Below, piece after piece: positions 23,123 to 34,200 of a DNA stretch of 64,000 nt. Numbering within the stretch: the first letter of the stretch is position 1; each line of letters opens with the position of its first letter. Position numbers and translations under genes: made by a program. Location: contig MU270032.1 in the NCBI GenBank assembly GCA_021432635.1, forward strand, positions 1,081,066 through 1,145,065, given 5' to 3'. The notes below the pieces were generated by a model. That model did not search any database. It was not told the DNA's origin and was given only the letters and a program-made list of their open reading frames with translations. Source of the stretch: Thozetella sp. PMI_491. Its lineage: Eukaryota; Ascomycota; Sordariomycetes; Chaetosphaeriales; Chaetosphaeriaceae.

Positions 23123-25851
23123 TGAAAGACTACGAGACTTGGAGGGGCGACGGACTGACGGCAAGCAATCTCGTCTGTCGGTTCAGAGCGACGCGGATTG
23201 CAAGGAGTCTGACTGGGCAGGTAAGTAGAAAGAAGGGAAGTAGGAGTCCCGAGGGGGGTAAAAAAAAAATTTGAGGAAAAAAAAGGAAAGAAATTTCCAC
23301 ACCAATATTGATATGCCTCCTTTGAACGGCACTAGAATCCGGGAGTTGGGCTTGTGGGGAATCCCTGGCTGGCTGTGGAGCCAATATAGCACCATCGCGC
23401 AGCCGCAAGCGAAAAGGGGCTAGGACAGTAAGTGAGTTCGGCAGCAAGGTCCCTAGCCGGTGCGAAGAGAGGACGAAGTACTACTTACATAGCTTACTTA
23501 CCAAATCTATATATCTACGACATCTTAGTCTTGTAGGAGCGGGAAAACGACTAGTGGGCAACCGGAATGCAGCGCACTCGAGTCAGGAGTGGATCTGTGG
23601 AGGCACCACCGACAACAAAAGTATCTACCTAGGGCTAGTTAATACAAATCGCTTTGCCCTTTCGGGATCACGGCTGCAGGAATATTAGAAACTGAAAAAA
23701 AGAGCATTATGCATTGGCTTTTGCTTCACTCCAATAACGAGCACAGTCAGCAGCTCGTGAGTGCTAAACTACGGTGCCCACAGGTAGCAGCTTTTCAAGC
23801 TAGAGGAACCCCCCCCCCCAAGGCTAGTAATGTAGTTTAAGTTCCTCCTGCGCACTTGTACTTTCTCTTCCCAGAGCTCTGAGAGCCTACAATGGGGAGA
23901 AACAGCCATCCTCACGGTCTACACCAGAAACCTCCAGAAGGATACTTACTCCAGATCTGTGCCCATCTAGGACGCTAGAGGGCCAATATTGAAGAGGTCC
24001 GGATACCATCGCGCTCTTGTCACAGCTTGCCTGTTGGTCCGCTCTGGGTCTTGCCCCACCTGTCTTAAAGTTCAATCCCCCATGGCATGGAGGACCTCAT
24101 TTCCTCCGAGGCCAAGTGGGTACTGCACGGCCGCTCCTCATCGGCGAGAAAAAAGGAAGTGGGATGGTCGAATGGATGGGCCGCCAAAATACAGCTTATC
24201 TCTTTTTGTCATCCGCAGCCATCAAACATCAACTGTTTGGAGTACCTGTATTGAGGCCGCCTCCCCCCCCTTCACAAAACACACATCCCAATATCCGGAG
24301 GTCCTCAAACTTCCCACCTGGTTTCCTAGTTAAACTGAGCCAGTGCAATGATCATGTGATGCTGTGCTGACATTTCACTGTGTATCTGAGCCAGATCCCG
24401 AAACTCGTAAATGCGGGCCTCGTATCAGATAGTCAGCAGTTCTTGCCTCAGTATATCAGTGTTGTTTTTGAGTCTGGCGATGCGGTCTTGAGCCCTCGTA
24501 AGGTAGTGTTGAAATCTATAGTATCGGTAGTAGTTTGTATCGTGAGATTGGGAACCCTTGTTATAGTGATAGGATTGGTACGTGCTAGTTCCCCCAGCAG
24601 CCGTCCATACCAAGCACCATAGTACCCTAATTGTATTGGCTGGTGGTGGATGAAGATGTTCTCAGTTCGAGACCACCCATCTACCGCACGAATTGCGCAC
24701 GACAACCGAGTCAGACTAAGTTGCCCATTGCATTAGGTAGTTGGCCCGCTACGGACGCCAATCGCGCAGATGAGTGAGGTTCGGATTTGCACCGCTAAGG
24801 TGCGATGAGCGCAGCCAAGATATCTAGAAGCCTAAGATCATCCAGAAGTCCCCCCAGGCGCCGTGTACCAAAGTCGGTGCGGCAAATGGGGAATGGGTCT
24901 CTTGGCTTCTCAGCCTGGGGTGGATGCGGGGCCTTTCTGACGTAACAAGTTCTTGCCAAGAGGCTTGAATCGTCCCAAGCCTCCCTTCCAATTGCCTGCA
25001 CCCACTCACCCCTGTCGGGACTTTCGTCTGGTCAGACTGGTTGATGATTAGGTTCTGGGATTCTCCCGCAACTTCGCGCGGCGAGGCATCGACGATCCCG
25101 GGTCTCACGCCGGTCAGCCCAGAATGCTTGTCTCACTGGTCAAATCCTGGGAAATCGACAGTCTTCATAGGAAGAATAAATTACCCAAGTATCCAGAGCT
25201 CGATGCTTTCGTTCAGCTAGAGACCCAGCCTTGGATTACTGTATGTACATGGAACCTTCACAGGCACAAACTCTGATCTCGCCGCGGCCAATACATTATG
25301 TTCAAGTCCGCAATACCCCGGATGCGAACTTTCTGACAACCACGGCCACTGCAACTTAAACAAGCAAAACGACCCACAGATTTCGCCCATCTCACTCCAG
25401 GGCCGGTACGCCCATAGTTGATTTACAAGCGTTGGCATCTCGACCATTCTGGTGAGCCTACGAAAGGCTGAATCGGCTTCCAGCCATAGATCGACACGAA
25501 CAGATCAGAAAAAGCGGCGAAGCCAGAATGGACGCCCATTTACGCTCAGGCTACCACAGAAGCTTGCCCCCCTGTCCCCAGCACCACCCCATCTCTATGC
25601 CGATCCAACCCCTCTATGCAGCACCTCTGCGGTGTGACCTCGTCACCTGGAACTACTCGTCTTGATCCACGAAATTTTCTTCTCGGTGATGTATTTACCC
25701 ATCTTAGGCACCGCTTCCCAGTCCTCCAAAACAACCCCTAGCTTGCCTATGCTCTCACAACACTAATGTACTCGTAACAGTAGCCTCACCTCACCCACCC
25801 TGACCCCTTCACTAAATCGAAACAACGCGGTGCTCCCCTGATCTTTTAGCA
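23123..25851. other. Intergenic 2.7 kb, no supported gene
   Basis: Short ORFs on both strands lack domains. Homopolymer runs include A-rich 23260-23290, C11 near 23809-23819 and C-rich 24264-24271. The region contains the promoters of the monooxygenase (left) and the deacetylase (right). No tRNA or transposon signature seen. Confidence 0.45.
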
Positions 25852-26634
25852 ATGCTCTCTCTTTATTTCCTTCTCACAGGACTTTCTTTTCTCGCCGACG
25901 CCGCTGTCATCCGCCACGGCCCCGCTAAGAGAGAACTCCCATACGGTACCCTCGTCGAACATTGCAACGTCCCTGGCACGGTAGCATTAACTTTCGATGA
26001 TGGTCCATATCAATACACGTTGCATGTGCTAGATCTTCTCGATCAGTACGGCGCCAATGCAACTTTCTTCGTCGTCGGCGACAATTTCGGACGGGGCTTC
26101 CTCGATGACCCGTCTAGTCCTTGGCCGGATGTGCTCCGCCGCATGGCGGGCTCGGGTCACCAGGTCGGCTCACATACGTGGGACCACAACGTCGACCTCT
26201 CGCAAACGGACTCGTCGACACGGTACGACGAGATGGCCAAGGTGGAAGTGGCGTTGAACAATGTTCTCGGCTACTATCCGACCTACATGCGCCCACCATT
26301 CGGATCGTGCGACGCTGCATGCCAGCAGGACCTAGGGGCCATGGGATATCATGTCATTAACTTTGACGTGGATACCAAGGACTATGAGAACGACAGTCCC
26401 GACCAGATTCATGTGGCCATCGAGAACTTTGACGCGGGGGTCAGCGGAGATCCATCATCGAGCTCTTTCATCGTCCTCAGTCATGACGTCCATGAGAACA
26501 CCGCATACACTCTGGCCGAGTACATGCTGCAGTCTGTACAAAGTCGCGGGTTCCGGGCTGTAACGGTTGGAGAGTGCCTTGGAGATGATGCTAGCAACTG
26601 GTACCGGACTACACCTAGTAGGAGCCACGGCTAG
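25852..26634 (+). CDS. Secreted CE4 polysaccharide deacetylase (chitin deacetylase-like)
   Basis: Metal-dependent removal of N-acetyl groups from chitin or related oligomers, outside the cell. The single-exon gene encodes 260 residues and starts with a signal peptide (MLSLYFLLTGLSFLADAA). All NodB motifs are present in order: TFDDGP (motif 1, catalytic base Asp and metal Asp), SHTWDH (motif 2, metal His residues), RPPFG (motif 3), FDVDTKDY (motif 4) and LSHDVH (motif 5, catalytic His). The length fits a stand-alone catalytic domain with no visible chitin-binding module or GPI signal. Fungi use such enzymes to remodel their own wall or to hide chitin from plant receptors; which applies here is not visible. 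Confidence 0.95.
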   Translation: MLSLYFLLTGLSFLADAAVIRHGPAKRELPYGTLVEHCNVPGTVALTFDDGPYQYTLHVLDLLDQYGANATFFVVGDNFGRGFLDDPSSPWPDVLRRMAGSGHQVGSHTWDHNVDLSQTDSSTRYDEMAKVEVALNNVLGYYPTYMRPPFGSCDAACQQDLGAMGYHVINFDVDTKDYENDSPDQIHVAIENFDAGVSGDPSSSSFIVLSHDVHENTAYTLAEYMLQSVQSRGFRAVTVGECLGDDASNWYRTTPSRSHG

Positions 26635-27020
26635 ATTACAGCACCTGGCCCTTCTCTATAAATCGAGATCAGAAGGGAATAATCGTATATAGGTACATCG
26701 GATTGACTCTGAAAAATACATGTAATCAGGATGCCATTTCATTCCTATCGTTGCTACAAGATGTACTCGTCCCCGATACTCGTCTAGCCACTCCCTGTGG
26801 GGGCTACGACACCTCCAAGCTTCGGAAATATCTCCTCTTATCGCATGCCGAAAGTTTGGGGAGCTTCCGATTCTCATACGGTACAAACTAAGGGTCCTTC
26901 TAGAAGAAAATATGGCCTCGTTTTCGGGTTAGTATGTGGGATCAGACCGTATCGGCGAGCATTGAGTGGCGATACAGGCAGGAGTAGAGGACTTTCGCAG
27001 GTTGTCTCAACTTAGCTCGA
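26635..27020. other. Convergent intergenic region
   Basis: The CE4 and GMC genes end toward each other across 386 bp. The gap should contain both 3' ends. No other feature seen. Confidence 0.5.
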
Positions 27021-28989
27021 CTAACTATCTGCCTTTAGAATATCCTCGGCAATCTTCTCTCCGATAGCATATACTGTTGCCTGTGGATGAGCTGGAATTA
27101 TGAGCGGCAGTATACTCCCATCGGCGACGCGCAGTCCCCCGACACCAAACACCCTCCCCTTGCTATCTACAACAGCTGTTTGGCTATCCTTTCCCATAGA
27201 ACAAGTGCCCGAGGCACTCCAGGTCTGACTAACGGTAGCGCGAATGTACGAAAGGATTTGCGAATCAGTCTGCACATCAGCACCGGGGCGAAACTCCGGC
27301 CCTGTCTTGATACTAGTAGCAGCATCTGTGGCCCAGATCTCGCGCAGGCGCCTGATGGCGGCAATGCCAAGCTCGGAATCGGCTGGATCGGAAAGCCAGT
27401 TCAGGTTGATGATGGGCGCATCCGTCATGCTTGCGCTCCTAGTTGTGACATTGCCGCGAGAAAATGAGACCGGTAGCCACGCAGTTGTGGTACCCATGAC
27501 CGTGAGGTTGGGGCCAAGGTAACTGCTGACGATATAGTTGACCTCTGGCCAGTCCTCTGGATAGTCAGTAAGCTTGTCCCGCGTCTCCTGGCTGAGGCTT
27601 TGGCGTAGGTGAGCAGGAATGCGATCCGAGGCGACGAATCCAGCGGCCGATGTGAATGGGCCCGTGGCATTTTTGAGATACTCCTCTACGAAGCCGCCAA
27701 CTAATGAGGGGTTGGCTATCAGGCTCTGGGCACACGGCGTATTGACTGGGTATTGCACAGCAAGCCGGATGGGATCTCGGAGGTTTTGGCCAACCTTCGG
27801 CAGGTCGACTAGTACTGGAATCCCTAGAGATTCCAATGTCGCTCTCGGCCCGATACCTTGAGTTGTTTCGTGTCAGCAACTATGACCAGCTGACATGGCT
27901 GTCCATTTAGATGTCGACCTACCGGATACCATTAGAAGCTGCGGGGAGTGGAATGTGCCAGCGGAAACAACCACTTCCTTGGAGGCCGAAATTGTGTACT
28001 TGGCTCCCTGAGTGTTGACATCGACTCCCACAGCTCTTGGAGGCGTGGCGTTATCGAATAGAATTTTCGTGGCCTGAGTATGGGTGTAGATACTTAGCTT
28101 TCTGCCATTCTCGATTGCATATTGGAGGAAACTGCTTTCAGCCGAAGACCTGTGGGTGTTTGCCGGGTCGATTGTAGAAGGCACCCAAGCTCCATAGCCA
28201 GTAATTTTCTCGCCGCTGTTGAATCCCTTAGGGCTGATGGTCAGGCCCATCTCGCCAACAGCTTTCGCGAGCCAAGTGAGGGTGGCGTCAACCCAGTTAT
28301 TCCATGAAACCTGCAAATGGCCACCGGTTCCGGTAGGAGGGAAGACAGAAGCCTCGTACTTGATGGTAACATTCAGGTTGTTCCGCTTCGCAGTATTGGG
28401 AGGAGTTAGCTCACAGGATCGCTTGAAATACTTTAGAAGCTCGTCGAAGGTCCAGCTATCGTCGCCAACCATATCCGCGAGCCGACGGTACGAGCTTTTG
28501 GTTCCTCGGACGTACGACATAGTGTTGATCTCGGAGGACCCGCCCAGGGTCTTTCCTTGTGCATAATGCGTCCTCCGACCGTTTGCCTCAGGGATTGGCT
28601 CGGATAGAAGGCCCCAATCCATCAGAGGCTGTGGCGTGAACGTTTCTGACGAGTCTATGAAGGCAATCCCTGTCAGGGATAGGAGTGGTACGACGGATGT
28701 ATTGGAGTTTTCAATCTCGTAGAGACCCCCGGCTTCGATCACGGCAACTGAAGCGTCCTTGGCCAGACGAGCAGCGAGAACGAGCCCGGCAGTCCCGCCA
28801 CCCACAACTACCATGGCGGGTCAGGTTAATTGTCTTTCGTCCAAACTATTACAAACGCTTACCGACGTAGTCGTATGTCGCATTAAATCCGGGATACCCG
28901 AAGGAGCTCGAGTACAACAGGTGGCCATGGGCCCTGCCAGACCCCACAGCTAGAAGCACGGCGGCGAGAACGATCGACAGACAGAACAT
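27021..28989 (-). CDS. Secreted GMC-family FAD oxidoreductase
   Basis: Glucose-methanol-choline oxidase/dehydrogenase family flavoenzyme; oxidises an alcohol or sugar, or acts in secondary metabolism. Exons are 28863-28989, 27923-28807 and 27021-27856 (1848 bp, 615 residues). Introns are 55 and 66 bp with CTGAC branches. Residues 1-21 form a signal peptide, followed by YPGFNATYDYVVVGGGTAG, with the FAD motif GGGTAG at 45-50. The GMC signatures AQGKTLGGSSEIN and SAGTFHSPQLLMVSGIGP are present; the second spans the last intron. Near the C-terminus, PAHPQATVYAIGEKIA keeps one catalytic His (about residue 594). The other catalytic His, expected in an xHxxGTC motif, is replaced: the sequence reads TWSASGTCSMG (Ser about 551). 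Activity may therefore differ from classical oxidases. Confidence 0.93.
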
Positions 28990-29735
28990 GAAGACGTGAT
29001 TGAAAAGACCACCATTCTCGTCAAGAAAGCAAGAGGACGGTGGGCCGAGAACCGTGGGTCGCCGCCGTCAATATACTTTTCCTGTATGCTGCCAAGCCCT
29101 GTGCAGGCTCTTGTTTCCATGGATGAGTGTCAGCCCACAGAAGGCAGCGTCGCATTCAGCCCGTTTTCACTGCCACGCCGGGGAAAGATAAGAGATATGA
29201 AGTAATCTTTGAGCTTCGGCCATTCGCCGGCTTGGCTGCAGACGCTTGCAGGTGGCGCTTGCGCCAGTCCGTGGGTTACTATGGTACTTTCACACAATGA
29301 AGAAGTACGTTGTTCTATCACCCTCCGGCTAGGTGCTTGATAGGGCTCGCGCTTTGTTAGTCGCACTTAGCGGTCTAATTCTTGATCCTAGAAGCAAGGG
29401 GCTAATATGAAGTTCTTGGGGTCAAAGGTAGCAAGCCACTAGTTTCAAATTTGGTCTACTCGGAACTCTTGGAGCCGCGTGCCAGGTGTAATCCTGGGAA
29501 TATCCTCGAATCCGGACCGTTTCGGCTCCGTATCACCGTCGTCGCTATCGTTCCGGTAACAGAGCAAAGTGAAATACTGATGAATACAGACGTTCCACCG
29601 AGTGGTAAGACCGGCATCCAGAGACAAGTGACAAGACACCTGTTACTAGCAATTATGTAGATTTCCAGGTATGGCCATGCGACACTCTATCCTCATCTCT
29701 CTAGCCCTCTTTCGAGCAGCATCGTGAAGTCCGTT
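28990..29735. other. Intergenic, GMC promoter side
   Basis: About 750 bp upstream of the GMC start and downstream of the hydrolase remnant. Short ORFs only, no recognised motif. Confidence 0.45.
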
Positions 29736-30230
29736 TTAGAACCCAACACCGCACTCCCCATTTTTGCCTACGATACTAGGGGCACAGGCCCGTCTCCTGT
29801 TCTCCATAACGGCCTTAGTCACAGCGATGGCCAGTGTGAAAGTATCCCAGCCGTGTGTCACACCTGGATAGAGATGGAACTCGGTCTCAACCTCGGCCTC
29901 GGCCAGTCGGGTGACAAACGAGATGCACTCATCGCGGAAGAGGTCAAGACCATCAACATCGAGGAAAGTGCTCGGGAGGCCGGCCAGGTCGGTCTCCCTC
30001 GCTGTGAACGCATAGGGTGAGACCGCTATGGCTACTTCCTCCTTGTCACTTCTTCCCAGGTAGGCATTCCAGGCTATCCGATTCATCCGAGGGCTCCAAC
30101 CGGCCATGTACGGCTCTCGCAGGCTCCCAGCGAGGACGAATCCCTCGTCTGTCCAGTCATCCAGCATCGGGTAGACGAGAATCAGCTTGGCGACCGCCGG
30201 CAGCGGCGTCGCGGACGGTGGGGAGGGCAC
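29736..30230 (-). pseudogene. 5'-truncated alpha/beta-hydrolase (fold-3 esterase-like) remnant
   Basis: The 164-codon frame encodes the C-terminal half of an alpha/beta-hydrolase-3 family enzyme. LILVYPMLDDW, then a lid-like WNAYLG segment, FLDVDGLDLFRDE with the catalytic Asp, and YPGVTHGWD with the catalytic His are all clear. The N-terminal half, which should carry the oxyanion HGGG and the nucleophile GxSxGG, is missing. The frame closes at a TAG about 55 bp upstream of 30230 without an ATG, and no hydrolase-like sequence is visible in the next kilobase. I infer a relic of a deleted or rearranged gene. An unusually distant 5' exon is the alternative. Confidence 0.75.
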
Positions 30231-31290
30231 TTGTTGTCCAGGAAATCCTGCGAGACCCCGCGTTCTCCACTGTTGCGTTAATTGTGAAATCTATGTAATG
30301 GAGCCAGATAGGCTTGGCGGAGAAGACTGGAGGGGGGAGGGGGGAGTATGTGAAAGCAAACTACCAGAAAGAGAATAGCCCAGCCCAAGGGTTGCTGGAG
30401 AGGACAACAGGAATGAGAGAAACGACTGGTAGCGCATACTCCATAAAATATTTCATTCTCCCAGCATACCGCCAGCATTCTCGTACAGGTGCAGGTCTCT
30501 GCAGGTTAGTCAAGACATCCAAGAGGAGGGAAGGCAACCGTAGATGATAGGTAGCTTGTACGTCGGGTTATTTGTGATCCATGACCAAGGCGTCAACGGG
30601 ATGCCGTGAGGATGCAAAAGAATAGGCAGATAGATATTCTACGTGGTATATTCTGAAAACTTGAAAGACTTTAGAGATACTCGAAGGAATAGGCACAATT
30701 GCTCACCGCCGGAGCCCTTGCATCTACCAAGAACAAGGCGTTGTGCCTCTTTCCCAAGTTTGGCCTCAGCTGAAATTCGGAGTCCGTGCACGGGCGGTCT
30801 AATACGGGCGCTAGGCAGCCATACAGCTCACAGGGCGTTCGCTTGCCAGGGCAAATCGTTCCACACCAATGAAGTTGCCTGCACCCCTAAGCACTCTGGG
30901 TGGCAGTCGCGTTGTAGAACCCTCTCTCGACGCGTCGTCTGTCGTGTGGGGTTATGCTGCCTGTCGTGATCGATATTTTCGAGAACGCCACAGCCCGTCC
31001 TGCATCCACTCCAGGCACTGTTGCCTGCCGTCGGCTCCCGCGACATCTCTTGATGAGAATTGCGGTGAGTCAACCGAGCTCGAGGGCGATGGCACAGAAA
31101 ACGTCAAATACTTCAGACATGTCCGCTTTCTTCTCGGGCTGCGAGCCGGGCCTCCCAGCACTACCTGTTTTGTTTTACGTCTGCTTCCGTTTCAAACCAT
31201 CACTACTGCTTGACTGCCTACTTCCTTTTCCTATCCGGGCACGACTATCACCACAAGACCCTCCCGGTCCGCAAGCTCACCGGCCTCAAC
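30231..31290. other. Intergenic, upstream of the ankyrin gene
   Basis: About 1 kb between the hydrolase remnant and the ankyrin gene. Overlapping short ORFs are present on both strands but none looks conserved. The ankyrin promoter and 5' UTR should lie in the right part. Confidence 0.45.
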
Positions 31291-34200
31291 ATGGCGATGC
31301 CAAGCATTCACGACCTGCCAGCCCCCCCCAAGGAGCTGGCCAGCTACATTGCCAGCCACCCTGATATTCCCATGGTCGAGATTATGAAGCCCTACCGCCA
31401 GTACGAAGCTCAGCTCAGGACCGTCTTCGCCCAGGACCGTGCCAATCCCGCACTAAACGACCCTCACCTCAATGTTCTTCCGCTCTTCACCAACGACACC
31501 AAGTTCATTACGACCCGGGCCCGGGACCTCGCGTCCGAACCCCAGGAGGAGCAGGATCGCTACATCATGGCGCTGCCAGCTGAGAAACGCAGGGCCCACG
31601 GCTCGCCCGCAGTCGTGCAGTCCATCAAGGAGTTCCAGAAGAACTTCAACATCTTCTCTGAGTCGTCTCTGGCGGACTTGAACTGGGACAATGTCGTCGC
31701 GGCCGGTTCTTCCGTGGTCAACTGTCTCCTGCCCGTCCCACCCGAGTTCAGCGCCACCAAGCGCAAGCTCCGGGAGTACTACCACGAGAAGCTCTGCCCA
31801 GCCTCTGACGTCGACTTGTTTCTCTACGGCCTCACGCACGAAGAGGCTGTCGAGAAGATCAAAGAGATAGAACAGTCGATCAGAGATGCCATCCTCTCCG
31901 AGGTCACTGTCGTTCGCACCAAATATGCCATCACCATAGCTTCGCAGTATCCCACCCGCCATGTCCAGGTATGATTTGGCCCCCGAGGTCCCGAGATTAT
32001 TGTGTGCGCCTGCTCACTTGCGATTGACACCAGATTGTTTTGCGTGTCTACAAGTCGGTCGGCGAGATCCTGACTGGGTTCGACATTGATGCTGCCGGAG
32101 GTGCCTATGACGGCAAGCAGGTCTACGTCGCCCCTAGGGCTTTGGGAAGCTTCATTACCCAGATCAATCACATCGATCTAACTCGGAGGAGCCCTTCCTA
32201 TGAGAACCGACTGTCCAAGTACAGCCGCCGCAACTTCGAGGTGTACTGGCCAGAGCTGGATCGAAGCCGTGTCGACCCGACCATCTTTGAGAGAAGCTTC
32301 CAACGGACTCTCGGGCTGGCGCGCCTCTTGGTTCTAGAGCGCCTTCCCACTTCCTCAGCCCGAGAGACCTACATGAACAAGAGGCGTCAGGAGCGCGGGC
32401 GCCCGGAAATCAACAGAACTTACTTCCGCCACCTCGGTGGTAACATCAAGGACTTGCACGAGGACGAGGTCGCCGATTGGGTAGACGAGTCAGAGGTGTC
32501 TAACTATCACACGTTCACTGTGCCCTACGGACCGAAATTTCACGCCAAGAAGATCGAAAAACTCTGCTATACTAAAGACCTACTTCTCAATGCCGAGTGG
32601 AACCAACACAAGGACCGTGAGGTCTACCTGCACCGTCACCCGGCTTTCTTTGGTCGGGTTCGGGATGTCATTGAAGATTGCTGTGGAACGTGCCCGAAGC
32701 CTGTGACGCCGGAGGAAATTGAGGTTGCTGAGAAGGAGGCAGAGATTTACATATCCGGCAAAGTATCCTTTCTTATTGACAACCCTGGTAGGCAGCAGAT
32801 CGGATCTTTCAATCCTCTGACAGAGGATGACTGGACCGATATGGCGTATATCGGCAACACGGCCCGGCTTTGCCAGAGCATTGTTGATAAGGATAACGAC
32901 GATGTTCTCAGTTGCGTGTCCCAGGAGGGCTTCAATCCAAACAAGCGAGACTATACCGGCAGGGCACCGCTTCATCTTGCAGTCGGGAGCTCCACGCCGG
33001 AAATCGTCCGGACCCTCGTCGATCACGGGGCGAGGATCACTGCACGTCTTGCTGATGGACGCACTGCCCTCCATCTGGCTGCTGAGCGCGGGAATCCAGA
33101 GATCGTCAAGATATTGATGGAAAAGAGCGCAGAGAATGAGGCAGAAGCGGAGCAGCGGCAGGCCAATTTGAGGATGAATAAGTTCGGAAGAGGTCTCGAC
33201 GGTACCAAGTCCGCAGAAAAGGGCCGAGAAGAAGACGAGGAAGACGATGATGACGATAGCACATCCGACGGCGAGCTTCTTGACGAAGCAGACGCGGACC
33301 GAACTTCGATTGCCACCGGCTCTTTTGTCAAAATCAAGAAGGAAGAGGAAGACCAGCAAGACGTGGCTCTAGAAGAGCCGGCCGACGAACCCGATTTCTA
33401 CAAAGTCGACATTCTCTCCTGGGACATCCCATGCTCGCCGCTCCATCTTGCCATCTCAGGCGGGTATGAGCAGGTTGTCAGTGTCTTGTGCGAAGTAAGT
33501 CACCAGAACGTGCCTACATTAACTCGTTTGTTCTTGGCTGATCTCTTCTCAGTACGGCAGCGATGTTATTCTGCCGGTGAAATTCCTCAACGACGAGAGG
33601 GAGCCGACAAACGCCATCCTGACGCTGGCTTTAGCGCTCACTCTCCCTCTCGAAAAGGCAAAATCAATGGCCAATCTCCTGCTAAGACTTGGTGCAAGCT
33701 CATCACAAGCCGACTTGCATGGCTGTACAGCATTCCATCGATATGTGAACAGCAATGAATCTGAGATGGTGGATACCCTATGGGAGTTTGACAAGACCGG
33801 CGTCAAGGCAGCTCTCAATCACCTGCTCATCGAGTCTCGTTACTGGGACCCTCCGGCTATCTCGCCTCTTCATACTGCTATCGGGAATGGCGACACCATC
33901 CTGGTTATGAAGCTTCTCGAAGCAGGTGCGAATCCGCAGATTGATTTCGAGCACTGGCTCAAAGCCGCCAAGTTTTCTACCAGGCTCGAAGGTCGTCTGC
34001 GCTCGTTCGAAGAAAATCAAAAAACGTATCGGAAATCTGTCCAGCAACCCCTTATCACGGCTTTAACTTCCTGCCCGGATCCCGAGGTTGCCTACCTGCT
34101 TCTGAGGGGCGGCGCAGATCCCAATACGATGACGCAGGTCTCCTATCAGCTCTTGGATGACGAATGGCAACGGAGGTACAACCAGGGGGAAACAGCTCTG

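Noticed and set aside
24380-24705. Opposed ORFs at 24.4-24.7 kb
   Set aside because: Both strands open in AT-rich DNA with no motif.
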